Shown: positions 46,285-58,076 of the stretch, piece after piece
Position numbering within the stretch: the stretch's first letter is position 1
Layout: the number at the start of each line of letters is the position of its first letter
From: Acridotheres tristis
Taxonomy: Eukaryota; Chordata; Aves; Passeriformes; Sturnidae
DNA: 64,000 nucleotides
Reading direction: 5' to 3'
NCBI GenBank assembly: GCA_037013685.1
Contig: CM072885.1
Coordinates: 71,759,285-71,823,284, forward strand
Position numbers and translations under genes: made by a program
The notes under the pieces: model-generated
What the model was told of the DNA's origin: nothing
Seen by the model: only the letters and a program-made list of their open reading frames with translations
Database searches by the model: none

Positions 46285-49238
46285 GTAAGTGTTCGCACGA
46301 GTAGAAATAAATTCCTGGAAAGTTTGTCCTGGAGTGAAAGTTCCTCCTCAGTCTGGTGGTTTCTCTGCATATCTGAATCTGGTATTCCTTGTGATGGGGG
46401 AAAAAAACCAATTCCAGGTTCTGTTTGTGTTCCTTTTCAGGGTAAATCTCTGTGTGTCAGGGGAGGACACACAGAGGATAAAGGATCAGTTTGCCATGAA
46501 CAGCAACTGGAGTTGCCAACTGAAAGCAGCTTTTCATTTCAGAGTCACTTCTTGTTTACTGACTGTTGCTGTTGGAAAGTGTTCTGTTTAGTGCTGATAA
46601 GTTCAGACAGAGATTGCAGATTCATAGAAATTAGAGATAAATGCATGTTATATAAGCTCTTTTTTGAGCACAGCATTTCATTATGTTAATGACAGTTTTA
46701 TGAGCATAACCAACATCTAATTTTGGGCAGAATTGACTTGTTATGTTTTTTTAATCTGTCTCCACACAGATGATGTTCATTAATTTTATATGATCCAATG
46801 TGCTGAGAGGTGTGATTTGTCAGTTCAAGTGAGAACTGTTTCCTCTAGCAAGAAATAACCAGTTACCCAGTGCTTCTTCCAGTCCATTTGGATTGGTGGT
46901 TCCTGATGTTCTGATGTTCCCACCATTAGACTAATAAAACAGCAAATTTCTATAGAGATTCTAATCTACAGTTAGGAAAGATTAAGCAATTGTTACAATA
47001 TTTCACTCTGGGTTATAATTGCTTTGGATGCAACTCTCCAGTACCAAACTGATCATTTGCTAATATTAAAATGTTACTCTGACACGTGCATTTTAGAGAG
47101 AAAAAACCCATTTAGATTTTTTTCTGCTGTTATGTCAACAGCTGAACTAAAAACGACATGAATTTTTACTTGGGCTGCAAAATCTGTCTCACAGTATTGG
47201 AAAGTAGCACAAGATACCTATTTTTATGAACCAGTGGACATTTTAATTCTCATACTGTCCACACTTTTATTTCTCTAAAACTCTTCTGTAGCAGAACATT
47301 TAACTGCATCCATCTTTCTGTTCCTGTGAAGAAATCCAGTTATCAGTTATTCAAATGGTATTGCAACAATAAAGTCACATACCAGGGCTCTTAGGTAATT
47401 ACTCTTTAGCACTTTATTCTGATTTATTCTTAATACCTCACCCGTGTTTTAAGGAACATTTTGGCAATTTGTGAAGCAGTGGTCACGTTTCTGCCTTGCA
47501 TGCACACAACTTCCTGGGAAGTGACTTTATCCTCTGGAATTCTGAGGTTTCCTCAGCCTCTGGGTATGCCTGGGTATTCTTAATATATATATATATGAGC
47601 AAATTGTATTGTGAAACACATCTTAAAAATAGAGAGTTGTAATTCCAATTGCATTTCCTTTAATTTTGATTCAACATTTAAAGAAATTAGAAAACTGTTT
47701 CTTTCCTTGTCAGAATTTGATTTTCAAAGGGCTTTCCCTTTCACTCTGGAAATCCATGTCAATGAGAAGGTGGCACAAGGGAAGGCTGAAGTGAAGGGTT
47801 TAGGGCTCACTGTGCAGAATCTTTTTGCATCTTGGCTGTAATGAGATAATTGCAGGTTCCTAAAGGATCGCTGTGATTTGTTGACTGTGTTACTCAAAAT
47901 ATAAATGTCCAAGACTGGTCACTTCGAAATTCTCATTTTCAGAGGTTCCTGAGTTGCATGTTAGCTTGCTTCTCCATACTGTTTTTGTTAGGTGGCTGAT
48001 TTAATGCATCTTAATTTTAACCCCAGCTAAGTAGTAGAAGTAATTTTCAACTCGGCATTTCAAGTAGTTTTTCAAGTTGGCATTTTATTAGTTATTGATA
48101 AACATCACATTATGTTATTTGACTTAGAAATTTCAAATCAGAGGTTCATAATTAAAACTTCAAATCACCTGTTAATATGCTTTAGTTGTAATAAGAACTT
48201 GCTGCAGAAGTTATGAATGAGTTTAAGGCAAAAATGTAAATAATAAATACTGTGGAAATGTTAAAGAATAGAGTGCAGTATTGGAATGGTCTGCTGTCTT
48301 GATCAAGTGTTGCACAGGAAGAAAAATGACAGCTGCTTGAGCAATTTCTTCTCTTCTTGCCTCTTGAGACAAATGCAGTGCTGGCTGTAGACTTTTGCCT
48401 TAAGGCAGAAATCATCTCTAAGTGAATTGGGAGCTGACTGCTGTAATGTATTTCTCCAGAGGGTATGTGACCCAGAAATGGATCCAGAGCTGATGGCATT
48501 TTGTGAAAATGCTGAGTTATTGGCAGCTTTCCTTCCAAACTTTGTCTGGGGTATTGTTGGTGCACGAATGTGACAAAGGGCTGATAGAATTTTGCTTGTC
48601 TTTCTGTTTCTTACTTAATTTTAGTTAAAGAATGAAGTGGGCAGGTTTGTGTGGTTTGTCTTTACAAGGAGAATGGGGAAAGGCAAAACCCTTCTCTAAG
48701 AAGCCAAAATAACACAATTAACATCATCAAGTATTTTCAATCTAGAGTGTATAAAGCTAAGAACCTGGATTTATAATTAGATATTTTGAAGTGCCCAAAA
48801 GAGAGGTGTTTAACTCGGGTACCAGGTTCTCTGCAAGGAGGGTTACAAGGACTTGATGACATGGATGTAAAACAAAATTCCATTTGATAGTGGGAAATCT
48901 GCTTCAATCACTTGCAGATAATAATTTGACAAAAGCTGACAGTTATTCAGCATAAAGCAGTTTGTCTCTGGAAAAAAATGTTATCAGCATATTCTTTCTA
49001 CCTCGTGGTTTTATTAGACCCTGGCTTTTTTAAAGGTGTAAGTGCATTACTAAATATTTGACAATTAATGGCCAATACATGCTGTTACTACAGCACCCTC
49101 GTGTCTAAATTCTTAATAGTTTAAATACAGCAAATTATACATTTGCTTCCTCTGTTTTATATCTGAAGGGAACACCTTTCTGTGAGGGAAGGTAGAATGG
49201 AAAAGGAATGTAGAATGGAAAAGGAGACTTTACTGTGG

Positions 49239-49241
<3 letters not shown>

Positions 49242-49269
<28 letters not shown>
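49242..49269. repeat. TA dinucleotide microsatellite
   Basis: About fourteen uninterrupted TA units in intron 4. The array is self-complementary and may extrude as a cruciform; it is likely length-variable. Confidence 0.95.
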
Positions 49270-50534
49270 CTGTGGTGAGAATACAATCTCCTAACTTGGA
49301 CCACAAAGAGAATTTGTACTGCTACTTAATTGGTTTTTAACATCTTGCCATTTTAAAGTATTTACTTTTCTTTTGTGCTGTCCCTAAACGAGGCATGTTC
49401 TTTTAAGTTTGAAAATCAGCCTTTTATCATAAAAGCTTGTTTTACTGGTGGCACCCTTTGAGCTGGATACATTCATGGTGCTGTAGAAATTTAGAAATTT
49501 TGCTGTAGAATAATTGAGGATTAGAATCATGGCTGGCTCTCTCCTGGATGCCTTTTGCATGTTCCCTCCTTCATGCAGAGTGGAATTTAGAACCAGATCT
49601 GTGGCAAGTGTGGACCCTAAAATAAGGCACAGTGTTGCTGTTAAATCTGTTTCCTCAACATCATTTTCAGGGTAAAGATGCATAGAAAATGCAACACTAA
49701 CACTTCAGGATAAATTCATTACACTTTTGAAAAATTGCAGCCTTTCTGCTCAGTCTGCTGAATGTTTTCCATAGTAAATCCTGGAGAAATTTACTGCATG
49801 AAACTGAAAGCAAAAATTTGGGTTTGGTTTTTTTTTTTTTTCCCTTCTTTCCTCCCTCCCTCCTTTCCTCCCTCATATTTATTTATTTATCAAATATTTA
49901 GATGCTTGCATCACTGACCAGCTGCAGCACGAGCTGTGGTCCTGCATTGCCACTCAGAGTGGGAAAGCATTGCCTAAGTTGATAATGTAATGCCAGTTCC
50001 TAATTTTAATTTTAATTTCAGTATGTTATTTAATAAATTGCTACTCTCAAGCAAGGCTTAAAAATGGGAATGTTTTCATTCAGACTTTTTTGCTAATATA
50101 ATGTTATTACAGTTTAATATATGGTATATTTAAAAACTTTTCTGGGAAATATTTCTAATACCATGCAAATAGATCCTTAACATCATTTATTTTTTAGTGT
50201 AAGTACTTTTAGTGTAGAATTGATGGACTTTCTTTTACACCCTAAATTAAAATTGAATAATCTTTCTACTGTTCAAGAAACACTTAACTATAAAAATCCT
50301 CTTGTAAAAGGAAAAGGTGTTTGTAATGCCTGCTGGTTTTATACTGGTTGTAAAATCTCAGGTGGGTGTTAGTTGTGAATTGAAGGTGACTTGGGATTCA
50401 TGCAGTTGGTGCTTCTTGGGTACAAAATGTTTACTGAGAGTCCAAGAGCATGGAATGGACAACCTGTACATGGAAATGTGGAAATGTGGTTTGTCACCTG
50501 AGTGTTCAGCACTATTGAAACTGAAATGAGTGGA

Positions 50535-50610
50535 TGTGGTGACATTTTTGGAAGTGGCTGTTTCATCCACAGTGTGGTGACATTTTTGGAAGTGGCTGTT
50601 TCATCCACAA
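50535..50610 (+). repeat. Two-copy 38-bp tandem duplication in intron 4
   Basis: The block beginning TGTGGTGACATTTTTGG and ending TTTCATCCACA occurs twice in a row, starting at 50535 and 50573. The copies are essentially identical, so the duplication is recent. It lies about 220 bp before exon 5. Confidence 0.95.
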
Positions 50611-50829
50611 ACACTGTGTTTAGAGCAAACCTGAATTGTGCTTCTCTAGGAATAATTTCTCCCTGTCAGGGAAATGAGTGTCTGCAGCTCTGTGACGAGG
50701 CAGTGCTGCTGCCATCATGAGCAGGGATTTACTAATGACACTTCAGGCCTATTGACATGCCTGAATGTGTTGGAATTCTTTCCATGGGTTCAACACTGAG
50801 GATCTCTTGTCCTTTTTTTTTTTTTCCAG

Positions 50830-50954
50830 CAAGACCTCATGACTTCTTTGATGCACAGACACTGGATGCTATAAGACATCGAGCCATCTGCTTTAATCTC
50901 TCAGCACATATAGAAAGTTTAGGAAAAGGCCACAGTGTTGTATTTCATAGTACT
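50830..50954 (+). CDS. AEBP2: AEBP2 exon 5: C-terminal conserved region, first part (residues 391-432)
   Basis: Pro391 is split with exon 4. The exon encodes [20 protein letters not shown] followed by [22 protein letters not shown], matching the mammalian protein as recalled. This begins the C-terminal region that folds against SUZ12 and is required for PRC2.2 assembly. The exon ends on a codon boundary at ACT|GTAAGT (strong donor). Confidence 0.97.
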
Positions 50955-53615
50955 GTAAGTATAAATGTGATGCATTCTGTTTGTTTACTTGTGTGTTTAA
51001 AAAAATTCTAATCTTTCAGAAAGATTTCTGTTTTCTCTTGCTGCTGTAGATGTTTAATCAGAAAGAAGCAATAGTGGCTCTTTTAAATTGTTGAGTTGTC
51101 CACTGCTATTAGTCAGTGAACTTTTCAGAAGTATTGTAGCTCCCAGATTGAATGGATTGCAACATTTCCATTTGGGAAATATCTGACAGCAACTTTGTAT
51201 TGCAGAAGAAAATTGATTCTATCTTCTAAATAAGGATGCAGTTCAGATAGCATTTCCATGGTCATGAGTAACAGTGCTAATTTTATCACAAGAAATTTTT
51301 TTTGCATATAATTGAATATGTAAAGATGCTGATCTGAAATATGCATTTATTCCCTTTTTTTCTCCAGTTTAAAAGATATAATTCTGAATATTTTTTTTTT
51401 CCTGCTCCCATTTTTTCTTTTAATAAACTTAACACCAAAATATTGGTGAATGGCTGGAAGGAGGCAAGAACCAAGTGGGGACCTTGTGTTTGGATAGGAA
51501 AGACATCAGTATTATTTTAGAAGGTTTCAAAGCAGGAATGAAGTATACTGAGTTGGAGTAGAAGGATCAGAAGTTTTAAAAGTTGAATAACCTCAGGTTT
51601 TCTTAAGCACATTGGGAGATGAGGGCATTAAAGTGGAGACTTGGCTGAAGAAAAGGACAAAATTGGGAGGAATGATTTCAACTTAGTAGAATAGTCCAGA
51701 CAAGGAGTGCTGGCTGACTTGTCTTCAGCTGCAGCTTAATCTTAGTATGGGATTCAAACTCTTGAACTATCAGTGTCTTTCCATAAATCAAAGATGATTT
51801 AGTATGCATGAAGCTTATTTCACCTTGTTCTGCAAGACTGATGATTGTTCTAAATACCCGTGGCCTGTACTGGGAATCTTTTCCAAATTATTTCTGCTGA
51901 ACTTTATGTACCTTGTGCAGCAGCTGCCAGTGGGGATTGCTGGCACTGTGTTTAAATCTCATTCTGATTTCCCTGGCCAACGTGGATTTCACAGTGCTGT
52001 GAGAAAAGCAGATTCTCTTTAATTCAGAGCTTGCTTCAATCTGAAATATTATCCAGGCACTCTGCTCAGCTGTGGAAGAGCAGCTCTGGCTGTTGGAATA
52101 ATTCATAAGGAGGTGGAATTCGAGGGAGGAATCTGCTCTAAACCTGCTTCCCATGACCCTGAAGGAAGTGGTGCCAATCCCTCCAGCTCCTGTGTGTGTG
52201 CATCACTCGTGGCAGGAGGTTGATGAGGTCTGAAATTGTTCAGACCTCAGCTGGGGGGAGCCTGGACCAGTGGAGGAGTGCCCTGGAATTGCAGCCCCAG
52301 GCTGCCCTTGGCTGCTGTGGTTTGGTGTGCTGGCCATCAGCTTTGGGGATGAGATCAGCCCAAAATGAGCTTTATAAAAGGCAGGGGTAGGCTGGGAGCT
52401 GCTGTGTGGCCATGCAGTGCTGGGAGCCCTCAATGCCAACACTCACTGGGCATCACCTAAAGGCATCACCTGGGACTGGAATGGTGGCTGGCTAAATAAA
52501 TGCAATAACAAGAATAATGACTTGCTGTGGTCCACCTTCAGATGAAGAAAAAGTGTGTAATTATCAGAGACAATAATTTGAAAGATGGAAAACAGGAAGA
52601 TGAAATTGCCATGCTGTCTGAAAACACTCAGAAATGAAGTGGCTTTATTGCTGTATGCAGCATGGGAATAATGGCAGCACAATGCAGTTATTTTTCAGGG
52701 CAGATATTCTAATATGAAGAATTTCTAAGCAGTCTGTAGATACCTTGCATGTTCTCTGAAAAGGCACATCCTTTCATTTCTCTATACTTTTTTAAACACA
52801 ACCTTTTCTTTGTAGATCTGGAGAGATTTAGAATGCAGTCATTAATAAAAGCTTTTTGAAGAAATGTGCTTGCTATTCAGAATACACCTTCGACTTGATT
52901 ATGATTTTTTTTCTGCTTAGTTTTTTTAATTGAGTCAAATTCTTTGTATTTTAATTCTCTGAATAGTTAGATGGAAAAAGCCAAGCATGTCTAGTAGTTA
53001 AACTAAGGAACAGATATTACACTGATTTAAAAATGTAACTTACAGGTTACTCTGGCATGCCACCCCCAGCCTTTGAAGTGGTTTGAATTAATTCTCTAAA
53101 ACGTTTGAACACTGAACTGTTCTCCAGTTTTAGAGTTTTTTAGGTATTGCAGTTCATTGGCCACATGTATTTTAATTAGTTACACTGTTTCAGTGTATTG
53201 AAACCTTGTAAGACAGTAAATGAATGCAGTGATGCCTCCCAATTTACAGTGGGAAATTGTTTTCTTTTTCCAGAAGAGGTCAGCAAAACTCCATGGCTGC
53301 TTTGGGACAAATTTGATGCACATTTCCTTTGAATTTCCATTTTGTTTCTGGGACAGTGCAGGCAATGTGGGTAGTATAGTAAGAATATTTCCAATTAGAG
53401 CTGTATTAGTGTACATCCTCTGGCTCAATTGTGGTTTTCACTTAAAAACTTAAATGGACTTAAGTTCTTTGCAAAACAGTTTCAAGTCTTTAGAGCATAT
53501 TTATTGCAGACACACAACTTTTTGCTTTCTATGAGTGTCTAGTAGGGCATGAACAACAACTTTTGAGTTTGACATCTGTAATTTGGTTTTAATTATGATT
53601 TTGTACTTATTATAG
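50955..53615 (+). other. AEBP2: AEBP2 intron 5 (2.7 kb)
   Basis: Donor GTAAGT; acceptor ACTTATTATAG at 53615, with only a modest pyrimidine tract. It contains a perfect 11-bp inverted repeat at 52224-52249 in a GC-richer stretch (about 52140-52440). No other feature is recognised. Confidence 0.9.
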
Positions 53616-53683
53616 GTAATAGCTAAAAGAAAAGAAGATTCTGGCAAAATAAAACTCTTGCTTCATTGGACACCAGAAGACAT
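53616..53683 (+). CDS. AEBP2: AEBP2 exon 6: C-terminal region (residues 433-455, partial codon)
   Basis: A 68-nt exon encoding VIAKRKEDSGKIKLLLHWTP and EDI, with the Ile455 codon split at AT|GTGAGT. Its length is not a multiple of three, so skipping it shifts frame. The basic VIAKRKEDSGK stretch and hydrophobic LLLHW continue the SUZ12-binding domain. Thr451 sits where I remember Met in human (HWMPED); this is a minor difference. Confidence 0.96.
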
Positions 53684-56152
53684 GTGAGTATATTGCTAGT
53701 GATGTTTGAAATGGGGAAGGGTTTACAGTGGGATCAATGAACTGTTAGTAAATTATTTTGTGCCTTTGAATATTTGAGGTAAAGTTAATATTTTAAAAAT
53801 GCTTTTCACAAAGTAATTTAGAAGTTTAGAAATTAATAAACAATGAGTTAATTGATTTTTACTTTCACTTTCAAGTCTTTGGGCTCTAACACCAGTTCAG
53901 TTAAATTTGCTTCTGTACTTTTAATGCATTTTGTCCCAAGTTTCAATTCACCTTGAGAGACAAAAGCTAAAATATTCTTATGAAATGGGCAGTTTTTTGC
54001 TTCCTTTTAGGACAGATGGTAGTACTACATCTAACAGCATTCTGAAATTAGTCTTTGTAAAGTCTTACAGATAAAGACAGTTAATTTTACTTTAAGATAA
54101 GCATTAAGAAGTATGCAACATTAGGAACATAAATAATAAAAAAAGGAGTAATTTTTTTTTATTTTAGTACAGAGTCAAAGAAGATTTTTGCTCATGCAGA
54201 TTATTCAGTGTTAGAAGCTTGGAGAGGACAGGTTGTTACATTCCCAATGGAATTTAGATTTGGTTGGTCAGGTCAGAGGAATCATGTGTTTTATATTGTT
54301 GTTTGTTATATCTTGGTTGGGTTAGATTAGGTTAAGTAGAGTATTTCAGACACTGAGGGATGTAAATTTGAATTCCTGAGTATCCAGCTCATGTGGCTGA
54401 CTGTGTGTGAGCAGAGCAGATGTTTCCTGGCACACACCATCAGTGTCTTTACACCAGGCACTTACACAGAAATCACCCCTGGAGATCCTTTGCAGCCTCA
54501 GTTTCCTCCTGGGGCTCCTGGAGAAACTGGTGCCTTCAGTTTTCAGTGCTCCTGTTCTCCTGGGATGGGCTTTTCTCATGTGCTGGGGTGATGAACACAC
54601 AAACCAGTCCTGTTCCAGTTCAGAACTCCAGGACAGTTTCTCCAAACTTCAGGCCCTGAGCACAAACTCCGTGGAAAGGTGGAGGGTGGGTTCATGTAAA
54701 TGAACCAGAACCTATAAAAATGTGAGATTTTGTGACCAAACTCCTCCTTTCCTTCCATCCTGGAGCCATCCAGGCAGGGGCCAGGACTGTGGCACTGATA
54801 TTGCTGGGCTGTGGCTTTTGTAGGTCTCACAATAAATACCCATTTTATTCCCCTTAACTCTGTGTGCAGCCTCTGCTCCAGCTCCCCAAGGCATCAAAAC
54901 TGTGCAAGTTCTCCAGGATATCTCTGAGTTTAGGGGTTTGGTCAGGAAAAGTAAATACAAGTCTTTAAGTAGTGTCCTTTACAAGAGGGAAATAACTTTT
55001 AGTGGGCTGGGAAGGGGGAGGTTGTTTTGTTGGTTTTGGTTTTTGTTAAGAGCAGGAATTTATTTTTGGTGCCAGTAAATCAGCTCACTGCATTGGTGTC
55101 TTTCTGTATATTTTAAATCTCGGCATGTGACAAGTTTTCTTTTTTTGCTGGTTGTATCTTGAACATACATTTGCTGCTGAAAATGTCTTCCCAGTGTTGG
55201 TTGTCCAAAAACTGATTTTTGGCTTTATTAAAAAAAACCTCCATGATGTTTTTTTCCACCTTCCATGATCCATAAGACTTAGTGAATAAATGGATTTTCT
55301 GCTGGGTTCTTCTCCCTCCCTCTCTGCCCTGGTGTTTTTTCTTTTTTTTTCTTCCTCCTTCATCTGAAAGGTTTAATTGGAGAAACTCCTCTTCCTGCTG
55401 GGTTAGAGGTTCTGGGTTTCATTTCATGTTTTGAATAGCTTACCCAAAAAATGGAATTTGAGTTGCAGCTAACTTTCATGCAGAGTGAAATCTGCAAAAT
55501 ACAGATTCAGTGAAGTAATTTGCAGAAGCCTGTGCAATTTGGCTTTGCAGAGAAAGAGCCATTACATTTAGTTTTAAGTGTTGGGTTTCTCAATTTGAAA
55601 CCTGTTCAAAGACTTAAACACTTTAATTACAAACTCCTCCCCCAACCTGAAGTTAATCTTTAGCTTCTAGGACATGTAGAAAATGTTTAAAACCCCACCA
55701 AAAACCCAAAGAAGAGGATAATCAAATAATTAACTTCAGCAAAGTCGGGCCATTTTGTCTTTGGAACCCTTGAGCTTGGAGCAAACTCAAAGCTCATTGC
55801 CTGCTCTATATTCTGTCCTTTAATTGAACAGAATCAAAGAATCTCTACCTAATAAAATAAATTCTTTTCAACAGTCTGGTTGTTTTTCTGTTGCCCATTT
55901 TCACATTAAATTGTTACAGTGGAGAATGTAGTGCCATTACCATTGAAAACTTGGAATAATCTAAATTCTGTTCAGTGTCCTTTCAAACTGAGAACCTGAA
56001 AACCATCCAAGCATAAGGGGTAAAGATTGGCTGCCTTTTTAACCAGGGAAATGTGAAAATTGCTTCGTATGTACTAGTTTACCACATTATTTTATGGTAA
56101 GAAAAGCAGTTGATCTTTTTTGAATATTTTTATTTTATTTATTTATTCATAG
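53684..56152 (+). other. AEBP2: AEBP2 intron 6 (2.5 kb)
   Basis: Donor GTGAGT; acceptor TTTATTTATTCATAG at 56152. The GC-richer section at about 54380-54900 has several overlapping short open frames without splice support or family resemblance. Nothing else is recognised. Confidence 0.9.
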
Positions 56153-56266
56153 TCTGCCTGATGTGTGGGTAAATGAAAGTGAACGACATCAGTTAAAAAC
56201 TAAAGTAGTTCATTTATCAAAACTACCAAAAGATACTGCCTTGCTTCTGGACCCAAACATTTACAG
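56153..56266 (+). CDS. AEBP2: AEBP2 exon 7: C-terminal region (residues 455-493)
   Basis: Completes Ile455 and encodes [20 protein letters not shown] then [17 protein letters not shown], leaving AG of the next Arg codon. The donor is ACAG|GTAAAC. It matches the remembered mammalian sequence throughout and ends in the same split Arg codon, supporting conserved gene structure. Confidence 0.97.
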
Positions 56267-57870
56267 GTAAACATCCTCATTTTGAAACTTTCTTTCCTTG
56301 AATGTAATCTTAAGCCTCACTTAACTTTTTGACGTTGGAAAATCAGGATTGCTAATGAATTATACAGCACATCAGGGAGCCTTGGTACTGTAAACGTCCA
56401 GGAGTTAAGTTCTGAGGTCTTAAGTTATTTCAGAATTACTTCTTGAACTAAACTCTAGTGACTGAGAAACGGGGAATGTGTGTATTTACCAAGTGTATTT
56501 TACTTTTTTGTGCTTGGTGTACAGAAATTCTAGTAAAGGAGGTACATACAGTGGAATCCTGAAAGATCACTTCTGTTAAGATCACATACTGGTTTGTATA
56601 CCAATTTTTTTAAAGTCCAAATTTATCTTTCCATATTATATTCAGCTGTAATACATGCAGTATTACCTTGAAACTTGTACTTGTATTCAAGTACTGTTAA
56701 TTTTTTTTAATGAAAAGATTCTCTCTAGGGGGACAAAAGGGAACAATCCATGTTACTTATCTTTAAGCTACTTTCACATTTCTGGTTTTAGGCCCTCAGA
56801 TTGGCTTCTAATCCATCTGGTTTCTAATAATTTCCTGATTCTCCCCCACCCCTTTATTACTGCTCTGCCATGATTGTCAGTACCCACAGTTCTGTGTGTA
56901 CAGTTTTTAAAGGTAATCTGAAATGCTTAATTCATTCTGAAATTCTGAGCCTCCACGGAGACATTCATGTGATTATATTAAAAATCCATGCAAATGGGTT
57001 GTGGAAAGCAAGTTTGTCATAACAGAAGTTCAGTGTTCTGATGTTTCTCCTGAACCTCCAGTGACCAAGAGTCCCAAGGAGTGAATAAAACACTGATCTG
57101 AGTCCTTCCAGTGCAATAAGCCTTTCAGTTCACCTTTAACATTCAGTGTATTCACTAATCAAATTAATGAAAACTTGCTTTACAAGATGAAACCCAATCC
57201 TACTGTATTTGCTATCTTTGTAAATGTGTTTTCAATACTTACCTTAGTCTATGAATCATTGCTATTAATGGTAAAATCAGAACAATGTTAAGGGAAGATT
57301 GGATTGTGTGTTTTAAAACTGTTTAACACAGTGACTTTTATAATCTAATTGATTATAATCGATTACCTTTGCTGAGCTTGATAGATTAGTTTGCTTTGAA
57401 AAGAAAAAAGTAACCTTTTAAAATAAAAAATTAATGATCTCTGGATTAAGCCCTTGGAGAAAAATTAGCAAACCTTTCTATCTCTCCCAAAGAAAATTAC
57501 TTGTAATGTGCTCTATTTTTAGCAGTATGGATCAGTCTGTGATTGAAATGAGCTTTTGGGACCAGCTGAGGGAGCTTATATATATAAATTATATAAATTA
57601 TATATATAAATTTAAAAACCAATACTTTACAGGAGGAAAAGATAGTTAAAGAAATTCAGTGGCAGCTCTTAGTGTCATGCTGAAATGTCATGTTTTAATA
57701 GAAAGTTTGAAATGATTATCTGGAATGTACACTTTGAGATCATCTGAACTGGCTCTTGGTTTTAATCAAATGAAAGTAGATTTGGTTTAGTCATGGTTTG
57801 ATAGTGCATTCAGCTGAGTGGTGTGTACCTGGCAGGTTTTAATGGAAAGCTGTACCATCTTCTTTTACAG
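56267..57870 (+). other. AEBP2: AEBP2 intron 7 (1.6 kb)
   Basis: Donor GTAAAC; acceptor CATCTTCTTTTACAG at 57870. It is AT-rich, with a TATATAAATTATA-type run at about 57578-57612. No exon or repeat family is recognised. Confidence 0.9.
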
Positions 57871-57901
57871 AACAATGCCCCAGAAGAGGTTGAAGAGGTA
57901 A
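57871..57901 (+). CDS. AEBP2: AEBP2 exon 8: C-terminal residues 493-502 and stop (short C-terminus)
   Basis: Completes Arg493 and encodes TMPQKRLKR followed by TAA. This matches the shorter human C-terminal isoform as I remember it (about 503 residues). The last Arg and stop read AAGAGGTAA, so AAGAG|GTAAAA is also a usable splice donor at 57898. In mammals the longer isoform continues from this same Arg, so this exon can be either terminal or internal. Confidence 0.94.
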
Positions 57902-57954
57902 AAACCAAGCAAGTGGGGACACCTGCAGTCTTAGTCACTGACAATGGATTTAGA

Positions 57955-57960
57955 AATAAA
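57955..57960 (+). promoter_or_regulatory. AEBP2: Candidate proximal poly(A) signal AATAAA
   Basis: A perfect AATAAA 54 nt after the TAA stop, followed 24 nt later by a long U-rich tract that could serve as the downstream element. It would give a very short 3'UTR. It lies inside the candidate optional intron, so cleavage here would preclude that splice. Confidence 0.4.
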
Positions 57961-57984
57961 GTTGCACATTAGTCAAATCCCATC

Positions 57985-58035
57985 TTTTTTTTTTTTTTCT
58001 TTTTGTTTTCTTTTTTTTTTTTTTTTTTTTTTTTT
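57985..58035 (+). repeat. Poly-T tract
   Basis: About 50 bases of T broken by three single non-T positions. It may be the remnant of a retroposed tail or simply an expanded pyrimidine tract. It immediately precedes the candidate acceptor at 58042. Length is likely variable. Confidence 0.95.
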
Positions 58036-58042
58036 GTGTTAG

Positions 58043-58076
58043 AGAAATATTTATGCTTAGTGTAAACATTCTGTGA
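58043..58076 (+). CDS. AEBP2: Candidate alternative terminal coding exon of AEBP2
   Basis: If the 145-nt optional intron is removed, A at 58043 completes Arg502 and ten more codons follow to TGA. The ten-residue tail is hydrophobic. It exists only as a splicing hypothesis; in the unspliced transcript this is 3'UTR. Confidence 0.3.

Larger units (their letters stand above)
46285..50829 (+). other. AEBP2: AEBP2 intron 4 (4.5 kb)
   Basis: Donor GTAAGT; acceptor a run of T followed by CCAG at 50829. It contains short AT repeats at about 47581-47596, a TA array at 49242-49269, a pyrimidine-rich patch at about 49825-49875 and a 38-bp tandem duplication at 50535-50610. No other exon is recognised. 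Confidence 0.9.
57898..58042 (+). other. AEBP2: Candidate optional intron giving a longer C-terminus
   Basis: GTAAAA at 57898 is a plausible donor. The block ends in a run of more than 50 mostly T residues and then GTGTTAG at 58042, an excellent acceptor in appearance. Splicing these 145 nt would replace the stop and add EIFMLSVNIL before TGA at 58074-58076, giving 512 residues. The recalled human long tail (14 residues) is similar in position and weakly in sequence (one phase-matched Arg-x-x-Phe pattern). This is an inference. Confidence 0.4.

Noticed and set aside
54346..54960. Cluster of overlapping short frames in intron 6 as an extra exon
   Set aside because: Frames overlap on both strands, no paired splice sites in the right phase, and exons 6 and 7 join perfectly without it.
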